Shown here piece after piece: positions 54,261 through 64,000 of a DNA stretch of 64,000 nt (position 1 is its first letter; each line of letters begins with the position of its first letter). The DNA is from Stenotrophomonas africana. GTDB lineage: Bacteria > Pseudomonadota > Gammaproteobacteria > Xanthomonadales > Xanthomonadaceae. Where the stretch lies: NCBI RefSeq assembly GCF_013004645.1, contig NZ_JABEME010000008.1, positions 183,172 to 247,171 on the forward strand, given 5' to 3'. The translations under genes were made by a program, and so were the position numbers. The notes under the pieces are model-generated. The model worked only from the letters and a program-made list of their open reading frames with translations, was not told the origin of the DNA and did not search any database.

Positions 54261-54874
54261 GGTTTCGGCGCCTCGCTCAGGCGCGCTCGCAATACGAAGG
54301 TCACTCGGTCACTCAAGGCAAGCTGCCAGCTGTCCATTCCATACCGGCCTCGCTGCACGGTACCGCGGCTGACGACATCGCAATCATAGCCGGGACGGGC
54401 GCAATCCGCTTTCTCGACCTTGAGCTTCTCGGGGTGGCTGATCCCACGCAGGGTCAGGCGGCCATCGATATCGCCCCCGTTCTCCACGGTCTCCGGCCAG
54501 TACGGCAGCGAGTCGAACTCGACCACCGGATGGCGGCCGGCATCGAAGAACTCCTCGCCGCGCATCCAGCCGGTGTAACGCGACTTGCCGGGGATCTCGA
54601 CCGAGCGCGTGAACATCTTCAGGTGCACCTGGTGGCGGCCATCGGAAAGGATCTCGATGCGTCCTTCAAAGTGCGGGAACACGCCTTCGATGCGTTGCCC
54701 GAAGCGGGTGCGCACTTCGAAGCCGATCTGCGAGCGCACGGTATCCAGGCGCAGCATCCGCGTGGCTTCGGCTGCCACCGGTGGCAACGGGGTGGGCGGA
54801 GGTGCTGCAGCCCAGGCAGGACCGAAGGCCAGCAGCGCGGGCAGCAGGAAGCGGCTCCGCCGCGCCAGGCTCAT
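54257..54874 (-). CDS. YceI-family periplasmic lipocalin-like protein
   Basis: A 205-residue secreted protein (signal ending AWAA). The YceI pattern LDTVRSQIGFEVRTRFGQRI, MRGEEFFDAGRHPVVEFDS and LTLRGISHPEKL is complete. These proteins bind isoprenoid or amphiphilic molecules in a long-chain barrel. A cysteine pair (DCARPGYDC) is present. It is coupled to the phospholipase D gene by a four-base overlap. Confidence 0.92.
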   Translation of the reverse strand: MSLARRSRFLLPALLAFGPAWAAAPPPTPLPPVAAEATRMLRLDTVRSQIGFEVRTRFGQRIEGVFPHFEGRIEILSDGRHQVHLKMFTRSVEIPGKSRYTGWMRGEEFFDAGRHPVVEFDSLPYWPETVENGGDIDGRLTLRGISHPEKLKVEKADCARPGYDCDVVSRGTVQRGRYGMDSWQLALSDRVTFVLRARLSEAPKP

Positions 54875-54878
54875 CGGA

Positions 54879-55355
54879 TCACGGCCACCAGAACGCGTTC
54901 AGGCTGGCCACGCCCGGTTCGATCGAGGCCTCGCGCGGGAAGCCAAGCACGGCGATACCGGCCGGCGGCATGCCGCGATAGTCGCTGCTGGTGCCCTCGG
55001 TCATCAACGCCACCAGGCGCTCCAGACCCGGGTTGTGGCCGACGATCAGCACCCGGTCGAGGTCACGGCGGTCGTCCACCAGCGCCGCCAGGGTGCCGGG
55101 GGTGGCCTCGTAGATGCGGTCTTCCAGGCGCTTCTCCACGTAGCCGATGGTGCCAAGCACGGCCTCCAGGGTCTCGCGGGTGCGCCGCGCCGGCGAGCAC
55201 AGCACGCAGTCCGGCAGCAGATTGTTTTCCTTCAGCCACTTGCCGGCGGCTTCGGCTTCGGCCAGCCCGACCGGCGACAACGGCCGGTCAAGGTCGGCCT
55301 GGCCGGGAGTGGCCGGTTCGGCATGGGCATGGCGCAGCAGGATCAGTTCACGCAT
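54879..55355 (-). CDS. sixA: phosphohistidine phosphatase SixA
   Basis: A 158-residue RHG phosphatase. The start MRELILLRHAHAE at 55355 puts the catalytic His8 motif at the N-terminus. The second His is in VLIVGHNPGLERL. SixA removes phosphate from HPt domains such as that of ArcB, and acts on the nitrogen phosphotransferase system NPr in E. coli. It starts 49 bases after parA-like gene's end, on the same strand, and is followed by yceI after four bases. Confidence 0.92.
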   Translation of the reverse strand: MRELILLRHAHAEPATPGQADLDRPLSPVGLAEAEAAGKWLKENNLLPDCVLCSPARRTRETLEAVLGTIGYVEKRLEDRIYEATPGTLAALVDDRRDLDRVLIVGHNPGLERLVALMTEGTSSDYRGMPPAGIAVLGFPREASIEPGVASLNAFWWP

Positions 55356-55404
55356 CGCGGGTTTCCATGAAGAGGAGGATGCAGCAGAAGGAGTGAGGCA
55401 GGCA

Positions 55405-57642
<2,238 letters not shown>

Positions 57643-58395
57643 GGTTTCCCGCGAACGGCGCAGCCCCTCGTGGCGGCTGGTTGGCTGTGAACATCAAAAG
57701 CCGCGCTTGGCCGGGCGGGAGGGCTTCGCGGGGGACGCCGTGAACCCGTCCATGGGGGCTTGGCCGCGGCATCCATGCCGCGGACACCCCCGCGAACCCA
57801 CCCCGCCCGGCCTCTGACAATTTCCGAGTGCGTCCGCCACGGAAAAGAAAGAAGAAAAGCAGAAGCAGAAGCAAAAGCGCTTGGCTGGCCGCTCTTTGTA
57901 GAGCCGAGCCCACGCTCGACTGCGCTTCGCCCAGATATCGAAAAATCGATTCCGATGCAGATTCATCCAGGCATGGCGTGGATCTACCGTGTCGACCAAG
58001 GTCGACACCTACCAACAGCAGCGTCGAACCGTCAGAGGTGGGGCGGTGTGGGTTGGCAGGACCGTTGGCGCCATGGGCCCGAGGCATGCCTCGGGCGGGT
58101 TGGGCAGGACGCCCAACCCAGGCCTTGCCGTGTGCGCAGGACAGCGCACACGAGCAAGGCGCCATCGAGCCCCCAGGGGTGAGGGCGCTTTAGCTTGCGA
58201 AGCACGGCTTTGCTTGCGAAGCACGGCTTCGCAAGCGCCCGAACGCACAGCCGCCAGCGGCTGGGCCGGCCTGGGGGTTTACGGCGTGTCCTGCCAACCC
58301 ACACCGCCCCGCCATCCCGCGGATTGCCCGCTGTTGCTGTTGCTTCGGCTGTTGCCTCTGCGGGTGCCGGGTGCAACCCGGCCGAACCCCTTCCC
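57643..58395. repeat. gene-free block of nested palindromes and REPs
   Basis: About 750 bases between two convergent genes. It contains a long palindromic element at 57709-57812, a SMAG-like unit at 57898-57921, a GTGTCGACC/GGTCGACAC palindrome near 57989-58007, a perfect 22-bp inverted repeat (58040-58061 with 58289-58310), a CCTTGC/GCAAGG hairpin near 58122-58160, and a doubled CTTGCGAAGCACGGCTT at about 58194-58230. No coding sequence is supported. Confidence 0.75.
57709..57812. repeat. long palindromic element, copy 1
   Basis: Arms of 26 bases (57709-57734 and 57787-57812) pair at 23 positions. The centre, GGGGGACGCCGTGAACCCG onward with an inner CCGCGGCAT/ATGCCGCGG hairpin, is almost identical to that of the element at 63676-63777, while the arms differ. 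Confidence 0.75.
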
Positions 58396-59031
58396 TCAGG
58401 GCCAGGCAGGCGGTGCGGCCGCCCAGGCCTGCTGCACCTCCGCCAGCGACGCACGCTCATCCTCACGCCAATGCGGCAGCAGCTGCCCATAGTTCGCCGT
58501 GGTATTCCACTGCGTCGGCTCGGTGCGTACCGCAGCCGCATACCACTGCACCGCCTCCTGCTTCTGCCCCAGCCGCCACAGCGCCAGCGCGTAGGTCGGC
58601 GGCACCCAGCTGGGCTTCGTCCGTGCGCTGCCAGCGGAGGCCAGCCACTGTTCCAGTGCCGCCTCTGCCTTGCCCTGCCGCAGCAGGTGCCAGCCATAGT
58701 TCCAGCGCACGCTGCGGGCGACGCTGGCCTGTGCCGATGCCTCCTTCAGGGCCTCGCCATACAGCTGATCGGCCAGCTCGGCGCGGCCCTGGGTCCCGGC
58801 CACCGAGGCCAGCTGTACCGTCGCCTCGACCGCGCGGCGGCCCCGTTCACGCAGCTTGACCAGCTGGGCTACCAGATCATCGCCCTCGCCCTGCACCACC
58901 ACCATCGGTGTGGCCGCCGGGTCGTTGTCGAAGTAGAACTCCTGCGGGGCCGGCACGGCCGGCGCGGCCCACGCAGTGGCCACTCCCGAGGCCAGCAGCA
59001 CGCTGGCCAGGATCTTTCCTGGAACTGACAT
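58396..59031 (-). CDS. exported TPR-like protein
   Basis: A 211-residue protein with a signal peptide (MSVPGKILASVLLASGVATAWA). The mature part is helical with tetratricopeptide-like units: GRAELADQLYGEALKEASA, NYGWHLLRQGKAEAALEQWL and YALALWRLGQKQEAVQWYAA. Periplasmic by prediction. Partner unknown. Convergent with the AAA gene and divergent from the large oxidoreductase gene. Confidence 0.82.
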   Translation of the reverse strand: MSVPGKILASVLLASGVATAWAAPAVPAPQEFYFDNDPAATPMVVVQGEGDDLVAQLVKLRERGRRAVEATVQLASVAGTQGRAELADQLYGEALKEASAQASVARSVRWNYGWHLLRQGKAEAALEQWLASAGSARTKPSWVPPTYALALWRLGQKQEAVQWYAAAVRTEPTQWNTTANYGQLLPHWREDERASLAEVQQAWAAAPPAWP

Positions 59032-59199
59032 CCCTTCTCCCCAGGCCGCAACTGCAGCCTCCCTCTCTCTCCCGATCCTAACCCCAGCACCGCTGCGGGC
59101 GCGAGTGCCAGGGCCTGCGCGGCCCCGCTGCTACAATTCGCGCCTTTCCCGCCGCGTGCCTGCACGCGGCCGGTGCCAGCCGATCCTACCGGGCCAGCC

Positions 59200-62100
59200 A
59201 TGACCAGTACCGCGCAACTCACTTCGCCCTCTTCCGCCGACCTGCTCGACCGTGATTACACGCTCGACCACAAGTACACCCGCAATGAGGGGCGGATCTA
59301 CCTGAGTGGCGTGCAGGCGCTGGTGCGGCTGCCGCTGATGCAGCGCCTGCGCGACGCCGCCGAGGGCATCGACAGCGCTGGTTTCGTCAGCGGCTACCGT
59401 GGCAGCCCGCTGGGTGGCTTCGACCTGGAGTTGTGGCGCGCGCGCAAGCATCTTGAAGCCGCCAAGGTGAAGTTCACTCCGGGCCTGAACGAGGACCTGG
59501 GCGCCACCATGGTGTGGGGCACGCAGCAGACCAACCTGTTCCCCGGCGCCAACGTGCAGGGCGTGTTCGGTATGTGGTACGGCAAGGGCCCGGGCGTGGA
59601 CCGCTGCGGCGACGTGTTCAAGCATGCCAATGCTGCGGGCACCTCGCGCTACGGCGGCGTGCTGGCACTGGCCGCCGATGACCATGCCTGCCGCAGTTCG
59701 ACCCTGCCGCATGGCAGCGAGGACGAGTTCGTCAGCGCCATGATGCCGGTGCTGAACCCGGCCGGCGTGCAGGACATCCTCGACATGGGCCTGCTGGGCT
59801 GGGCGATGAGCCGTTACACCGGCCGCTGGGTCGGCTTCAAGACCATTGCCGAGACGGTGGAATCGTCGGCCTCGGTCGAGGTCGATCCGATGGCACGCCG
59901 CATCGTGCTGCCGGAAGACTTCGAAATGCCTTCGGGCGGCCTCAACATCCGCTGGCCGGACCCGCCGCTGGATCAGGAAATGCGCCTGCACCGCTATGCG
60001 GTGAAGGCTGCGCAGGCATTCGCCCGCGCCAACGGCATCGACAAGGTGGTGATGGACGCGCCGCGCGCGCGGCTGGGCATCGTCACCACCGGCAAGAGCT
60101 ACCTGGACGTGCTTCAGGCGCTGGAATACCTGGGCCTGGACGAAGCCGCGTGCGCCGACATCGGCATCCGCGTGTACAAGGTCGGCATGACCTGGCCGCT
60201 GGAGCCGCAGGGCATCGCGCGCTTCGCGCAGGGTCTGGAAGACATCATCGTGGTGGAGGAAAAGCGCGCCTTCATCGAGCGGCAGATGAAGGAGCAGTTC
60301 TTCAACTGGCCGGCCAGCTGGGGCCAGCGCCCATCCATCGTCGGCAAGTACGACGAGAGCGGCGAATGGATCCTGCCATCCACCGGTGAGCTGACACCGG
60401 CCACCATCGCCGGGGTGATCGGCCGCCGCATCCAGAAGTTCTTCAACAACGAGTCGATCGAGCAGCGCCTGCAGTGGATGCAGGAAAAGGAAGCCGAGCT
60501 TGCGCTGCCGCGCGCCAGCTTCCCGCGCGTACCGCATTACTGCTCGGGCTGCCCGCACAACACCTCCACCCAGGTGCCGGAAGGCTCGCGGGCGCTGGCC
60601 GGCATCGGTTGCCATTACATGGTGACCTGGATGGACCGCAGCACCGATACCTTCACCCACATGGGCGGCGAAGGCGTGACCTGGGCCGGGCAGGCGCCGT
60701 TCACCGATACCCCGCACGTGTTCCAGAACCTCGGCGACGGCACCTACTTCCACAGCGGTTCGCTGGCGATCCGCCAGGCGGTCGCCGCCGGCGTCAACAT
60801 CACCTACAAGATCCTCTACAACGATGCGGTGGCGATGACCGGCGGCCAGCCGGTGGACGGCCCGCTGAGCGTGCCGGACATCGCAAAGCAGATGCGCGCC
60901 GAAGGCATCCACACCATCGTGGTGCTGTCGGACAACATCGGCAAGTGGACCGGCCAGCGCGAGCACTTCCCCAGCGACGTCGAGTTCCACGACCGCAGCG
61001 AGCTGGACGAAGTGCAGAAGCGCCTGCGCGAAGTGAAGGGTGTTTCGATCCTGATCTATGAACAGACCTGCGCCACCGAGAAGCGCCGCCGCCGCAAGCG
61101 CGGCAAGCTGGAAGACCCGCAGAAGCGCGTGCTGATCAATTCGCTGGTCTGCGAAGGCTGCGGCGACTGCGGCAAGAAGAGCTTCTGCGTGTCGGTGCTG
61201 CCGAAGGAAACCGAGTTCGGCCGCAAGCGCGAGATCGACCAGTCCAACTGCAACAAGGACTATTCCTGCGTGAATGGTTTCTGCCCGAGCTTTGTCACCG
61301 TGCACGGTGGCCAGCCGCGCAAGGGCAGCAAGCGCGATGCCTCCACCCTGCTGGACAACCTGCCGGCGCCGACCCTCCGCGGCACCCTGGAACAGCCCTG
61401 GAACATCCTGATCACGGGCGTCGGCGGTACCGGCGTGGTGACCATCGGCGCGCTGCTGGGCATGGCCGGCCACCTGGAAGGCAAGGGCGCGACCGTGCTC
61501 GACCAGACCGGCCTGGCGCAGAAGGGCGGCGCGGTAACCACGCATATCCGCATTGCCCGTCGCCCTGAAGACATCCACGCCGTGCGCATCGCCGCTGGCG
61601 AAGCCGACCTGGTGCTGGGCTGCGACATGGTGGTCGTCAACGATTACTGGGCCCTGTCGAAGGTGCGTGCCGGCCGTTCGCAGGTGGTGCTGAACACCTA
61701 CGAGGCGATGCCCGGCACCTTCACCACCCGCCCGGACATGCAGTTCCCCGCCGCCGACATCGTGGCCGGTGTGCGCGTGGCGCTGGGTGGCGAGGAACCG
61801 CTGCTGCTCGATGCCACCCAGCTGGCCACCGCGCTGCTCGGCGATGCCATCGCCGCCAACCTGTTCATCCTCGGCTACGCATGGCAGCAGGGGCTGGTGC
61901 CGCTGTCGTTCGAGTCGCTGATGCGCGCCATCGAGCTCAACGGTGCCGCCGTGGCGATGAACCAGCAGGCCTTCGCCTGGGGCCGCCTGGCCGCGGTCGA
62001 CCCGCAGGCTGTGCAGCAGGCCGCCGGCCTGGTGCGCAACCGCCACACCGATACCGAGTCCACCCCGGGCCCGCTGCACCCGCTGCCGCCGGGCGAATGG

Positions 62101-62886
62101 GAAGGCAACGAATGGGGTGCCACCGCCGCACCGCGCAACACCGGCGACGAACGCGAACTGCGTGGCCTGCCCTCGCACGGTGGCGACGTGGCGTTCCTGC
62201 CGCTGGACGACGCACGCCTGTCGCGTTCGCTGGATGAAATGATCGAGCGCCGCGCCGCCTTCCTGGTCGAGTACCAGGACGCTGCCTACGCCAATCGCTA
62301 TCGCAACCTGGTCGAGCGCGTACGCGCCACCGAAGCCGACCGCATCGGTGGTTCCACCGCACTGACCGAGACGGTGGCCCGCTATCTGTTCAAGCTGATG
62401 GCCTACAAGGACGAGTACGAAGTGGCCCGCCTGTACACCAGCGGCGACTTCCAGCGCCGCCTGCAACAGCAGTTCGAGGGCGACTACCAGCTGCGCTTCC
62501 ACCTGGCACCGCCGCTGTTCGCCAAGAAGGACGAGCAGGGCCGGTTGCTGAAGAAGGAATACGGCCCGTGGATGTTCAAGGCCTTCGGCCTGCTGGCCAA
62601 GCTGAAGTTCCTGCGTGGCGGCCGACTCGATGTGTTTGGGCGCACCGAGGAACGCCGCATGGAGCGCAAGCTGATCGGTGACTACGAGGCCACCGTGCAG
62701 GTGCTGCTGGATGGATTGAATGACGACCGCCTGGCGCTGGCGGTGGAGATCGCCAGCGTGCCCGAGCACATCCGCGGCTTCGGCCACGTCAAGGAAGCGC
62801 ATTTCGAGCAGGCCAAGGCACGCGAAGCCGCCCTGCTGGCGCAGTGGCGCAATCCGAAGGCACTGCACATCGTGCAGGTGGCCTGA
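59200..62886 (+). CDS. indolepyruvate ferredoxin oxidoreductase, fused subunits
   Basis: A 1228-residue cytosolic enzyme that oxidatively decarboxylates aryl- or branched 2-oxoacids to acyl-CoA using thiamine diphosphate and iron-sulfur clusters. In order: a pyrimidine-binding domain (GRIYLSGVQALVRLPL), the TPP-binding domain (YCSGCPHNTST and GIGCHYMVTWMD), a cysteine cluster (CEGCGDCGKKSFC and CNKDYSCVNGFC), and the C-terminal gamma domain (GVGGTGVVTIGALLG). This fused form without a separate ferredoxin domain is common in aerobic proteobacteria. Start at 59200 (MTSTAQLTSP). Confidence 0.93.
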   Translation: MTSTAQLTSPSSADLLDRDYTLDHKYTRNEGRIYLSGVQALVRLPLMQRLRDAAEGIDSAGFVSGYRGSPLGGFDLELWRARKHLEAAKVKFTPGLNEDLGATMVWGTQQTNLFPGANVQGVFGMWYGKGPGVDRCGDVFKHANAAGTSRYGGVLALAADDHACRSSTLPHGSEDEFVSAMMPVLNPAGVQDILDMGLLGWAMSRYTGRWVGFKTIAETVESSASVEVDPMARRIVLPEDFEMPSGGLNIRWPDPPLDQEMRLHRYAVKAAQAFARANGIDKVVMDAPRARLGIVTTGKSYLDVLQALEYLGLDEAACADIGIRVYKVGMTWPLEPQGIARFAQGLEDIIVVEEKRAFIERQMKEQFFNWPASWGQRPSIVGKYDESGEWILPSTGELTPATIAGVIGRRIQKFFNNESIEQRLQWMQEKEAELALPRASFPRVPHYCSGCPHNTSTQVPEGSRALAGIGCHYMVTWMDRSTDTFTHMGGEGVTWAGQAPFTDTPHVFQNLGDGTYFHSGSLAIRQAVAAGVNITYKILYNDAVAMTGGQPVDGPLSVPDIAKQMRAEGIHTIVVLSDNIGKWTGQREHFPSDVEFHDRSELDEVQKRLREVKGVSILIYEQTCATEKRRRRKRGKLEDPQKRVLINSLVCEGCGDCGKKSFCVSVLPKETEFGRKREIDQSNCNKDYSCVNGFCPSFVTVHGGQPRKGSKRDASTLLDNLPAPTLRGTLEQPWNILITGVGGTGVVTIGALLGMAGHLEGKGATVLDQTGLAQKGGAVTTHIRIARRPEDIHAVRIAAGEADLVLGCDMVVVNDYWALSKVRAGRSQVVLNTYEAMPGTFTTRPDMQFPAADIVAGVRVALGGEEPLLLDATQLATALLGDAIAANLFILGYAWQQGLVPLSFESLMRAIELNGAAVAMNQQAFAWGRLAAVDPQAVQQAAGLVRNRHTDTESTPGPLHPLPPGEWEGNEWGATAAPRNTGDERELRGLPSHGGDVAFLPLDDARLSRSLDEMIERRAAFLVEYQDAAYANRYRNLVERVRATEADRIGGSTALTETVARYLFKLMAYKDEYEVARLYTSGDFQRRLQQQFEGDYQLRFHLAPPLFAKKDEQGRLLKKEYGPWMFKAFGLLAKLKFLRGGRLDVFGRTEERRMERKLIGDYEATVQVLLDGLNDDRLALAVEIASVPEHIRGFGHVKEAHFEQAKAREAALLAQWRNPKALHIVQVA

Positions 62887-62922
62887 TAGTCGTGCCGGCC
62901 GCTGGCCGGCACGACCGGCGGT
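62887..62922. repeat. short palindrome between convergent genes
   Basis: GTGCCGGCC facing GGCCGGCAC (about 62893-62912). No T-run. Confidence 0.5.
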
Positions 62923-63537
62923 TTACCCCAACCGCCACAGCAGCAGGCGGTTGTTGGCCGGCATTGCTAGATCCCCCAGGCGGGTGAAGCCATTGTCGGC
63001 CGCCAGCGCCTGCACCGCTTCGCTATCGCGGATGCCGCTGCGCGGATCACGTGCCTTCAGCCAGGCATCGAACTGCGCATTGCTGTCACTGGTGTAGCGA
63101 CCACCGTAGTTGAACGGGCCATACACTGCCAGCAGCGCACCATGACGCAGCACCGGTGGCAGCGCGGCGAACAACGCCTGCACGTGGTCCCAGCCCATGA
63201 TGTGCAGCGTGTTGGCGCTGAACGCCGCATCGAACGTGCTGCCTTCGGGCAGCGTCAGGCCCGGCGCAGGCGGCAGTTCCACCTGCAATGCCACCGGCGG
63301 CAGCAGGTTCAGCAGCGCGGCCTCCGCACGCCAAGCCTCGATGCCGGGCAGATGGTCCGCATGGTCGCTGGGCTGCCAGCGCAGCCACGGCCAGCGCTCG
63401 GCGAAGAAGGCTGCGTGCTGGCCGGTGCCACTGCCGATCTCCAGCACCCGATGCCGGTCGCCCATCCACGGGTCGAGCGCGGTGGCGATGGGATCGCGGT
63501 TGCGCTCGCAGGCTTCTGAATACGGCTTGCTCGACAT
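62923..63537 (-). CDS. SAM-dependent methyltransferase-like protein, DUF938
   Basis: A 204-residue DUF938 protein: start KPYSEACERNRDPI, SAM motif VLEIGSGTGQHAAFFA, then FDAAFSANTLHIMGWDHV and LAVYGPFNYGG, the whole family signature. The substrate is unknown. The start at 63537 (MSSKPYSE) is the family start; the upstream frame passes through repeats. Confidence 0.92.
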   Translation of the reverse strand: MSSKPYSEACERNRDPIATALDPWMGDRHRVLEIGSGTGQHAAFFAERWPWLRWQPSDHADHLPGIEAWRAEAALLNLLPPVALQVELPPAPGLTLPEGSTFDAAFSANTLHIMGWDHVQALFAALPPVLRHGALLAVYGPFNYGGRYTSDSNAQFDAWLKARDPRSGIRDSEAVQALAADNGFTRLGDLAMPANNRLLLWRLG

Positions 63538-63675
63538 CAGGACGGTGTCCAGGCGGGGTCGGCCCCATTGTGCACGAGGGGGTGTTGCTCGGCAGGGCTT
63601 GCAGCCCTGCACCCCGCCGAAGCCGGAGCAACGGCAACAGCCAAAGCAACAGCGACAGCGGGCTTCCTGTGGGAT

Positions 63676-63777
63676 GGCGGGATGGGTCCGGTTGCGGGGG
63701 ACGCCGTAAACCCGTCCTTGGGGGCTTGGCCGCGGCATCCATGCCGCGGACACCCCCGCAACCGGACCCATCCCGCC
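63676..63777. repeat. long palindromic element, copy 2
   Basis: Perfect 25-base arms (63676-63700 and 63753-63777, beginning GGCGGGATGGGTCCGG) enclose a 52-base centre that is nearly the same as in copy 1 at 57709-57812, including the CCGCGGCAT/ATGCCGCGG hairpin. Confidence 0.8.
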
Positions 63778-63813
63778 TTCGACAGTTTTCTGTGGCCTGT
63801 TGGAACGGCTCCT

Positions 63814-63854
63814 GGGGTCAGATCCGTTTTCCGCAGGAAAACGGATCTGACCCC
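63814..63854. repeat. perfect 19-bp hairpin, GGGGTCAGATCC type
   Basis: GGGGTCAGATCCGTTTTCC, loop GCA, and its exact reverse complement. The half-palindromes flanking the island at 20023 and 38771 belong to the same type. Confidence 0.8.
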
Positions 63855-64000
63855 GGATACATTTCGATGTCTGACAGATGTGTCGACCAAGGTCGACACC
63901 TACCAACAGCCGCCGGAATCCGTCGAAGGTGGGGCGGTGTCGGATTGCGGGGTGTCAGCCGCATGGATGCGGCTGCCAAGCCTACACGGACGTACTTGCG

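Larger units (their letters stand above)
63538..64000. other. gene-free end of window with palindromic elements
   Basis: No gene is supported. The stretch holds the long palindromic element at 63676-63777, the perfect hairpin at 63814-63854, a GTGTCGACC/GGTCGACAC palindrome near 63879-63899, and an AGCCGCAT/ATGCGGCT palindrome at about 63957-63974. Confidence 0.65.

Noticed and set aside
59131..62868. A 1245-codon open frame antisense to the indolepyruvate oxidoreductase gene
   Set aside because: It mirrors the GC codon bias of the real gene, has His/Gln/Arg-rich nonsense composition and no domain or ribosome-binding site.

Overview
The window is high-GC DNA from a gammaproteobacterium of the Xanthomonadaceae, most likely the Stenotrophomonas maltophilia complex. 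The evidence is the gene content (hemDXY, the rhodanese-secB-gpsA cluster, glnA-glnK-amtB and ntrBC, tandem lipoprotein sodC genes) and the many intergenic palindromes that begin with GTAG, as the SMAG REP family of S. maltophilia does. No database search was possible. Assignments rest on motifs, lengths, gene order and remembered family sequences.

Layout. 1-20.0 kb is core chromosome: secreted and lipoproteins; a Lpp-like lipoprotein; an L,D-transpeptidase that probably starts at ATT; a divergent arsenic cluster (arsH / arsR-arsC-acr3); a DUF6124-like small protein with a strongly structured leader; rhodanese-secB-gpsA; hemD-hemX-hemY; a thiolase; two sodC genes; ntrB-ntrC. 38.8-64 kb is core again: mltA, amiD, amtB-glnK-glnA with a textbook sigma54 promoter and NtrC sites, uppP, a META/DUF4377 lipoprotein, a TPR-sulfotransferase, lipid genes (PlsC, phospholipase D family), YceI, sixA, a ParA-like ATPase divergent from an AAA protease-like ATPase, and a 1228-residue indolepyruvate ferredoxin oxidoreductase.

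Between about 20.05 and 38.77 kb lies an accessory island that separates ntrBC from the amtB-glnK-glnA side. It holds (a) a complete type II CBASS anti-phage operon read leftward: Cap4 (nuclease-SAVED effector), a CdnD-type cyclic nucleotide synthase, Cap2 (E2-E1 ligase) and Cap3 (JAB protease); (b) a PD-(D/E)XK-type protein and a KAP P-loop NTPase of unknown role; (c) frameshifted remnants and a 3' tRNA fragment; (d) three small ORFs, one resembling a VbhA antitoxin; (e) a Tn7-like transposition module with a TnsA-TnsB fusion, TnsC-type ATPase and TniQ; (f) beside it a candidate small RNA ending in a strong terminator, a small HTH gene and an unknown 293-residue gene; (g) plasmid scars: a ParB C-terminus, a histidine-phosphatase fragment and a putative DNA-binding protein facing an AT-rich palindrome. 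Two half-palindromes of the same REP-like type flank the island and may mark the integration site.

Working together: in the core, NtrB/NtrC should control glnA (sigma54 box plus NtrC sites) and their own expression, while GlnK regulates AmtB. In the island, CdnD primed by Cap2 would make a cyclic nucleotide that switches on Cap4 DNA degradation, with Cap3 reversing Cap2 conjugation. The most promising undescribed items are the RNA beside the TnsAB transposon, the unknown genes next to it, the nuclease/KAP pair beside CBASS, and the switch-like leader near 5.3 kb.
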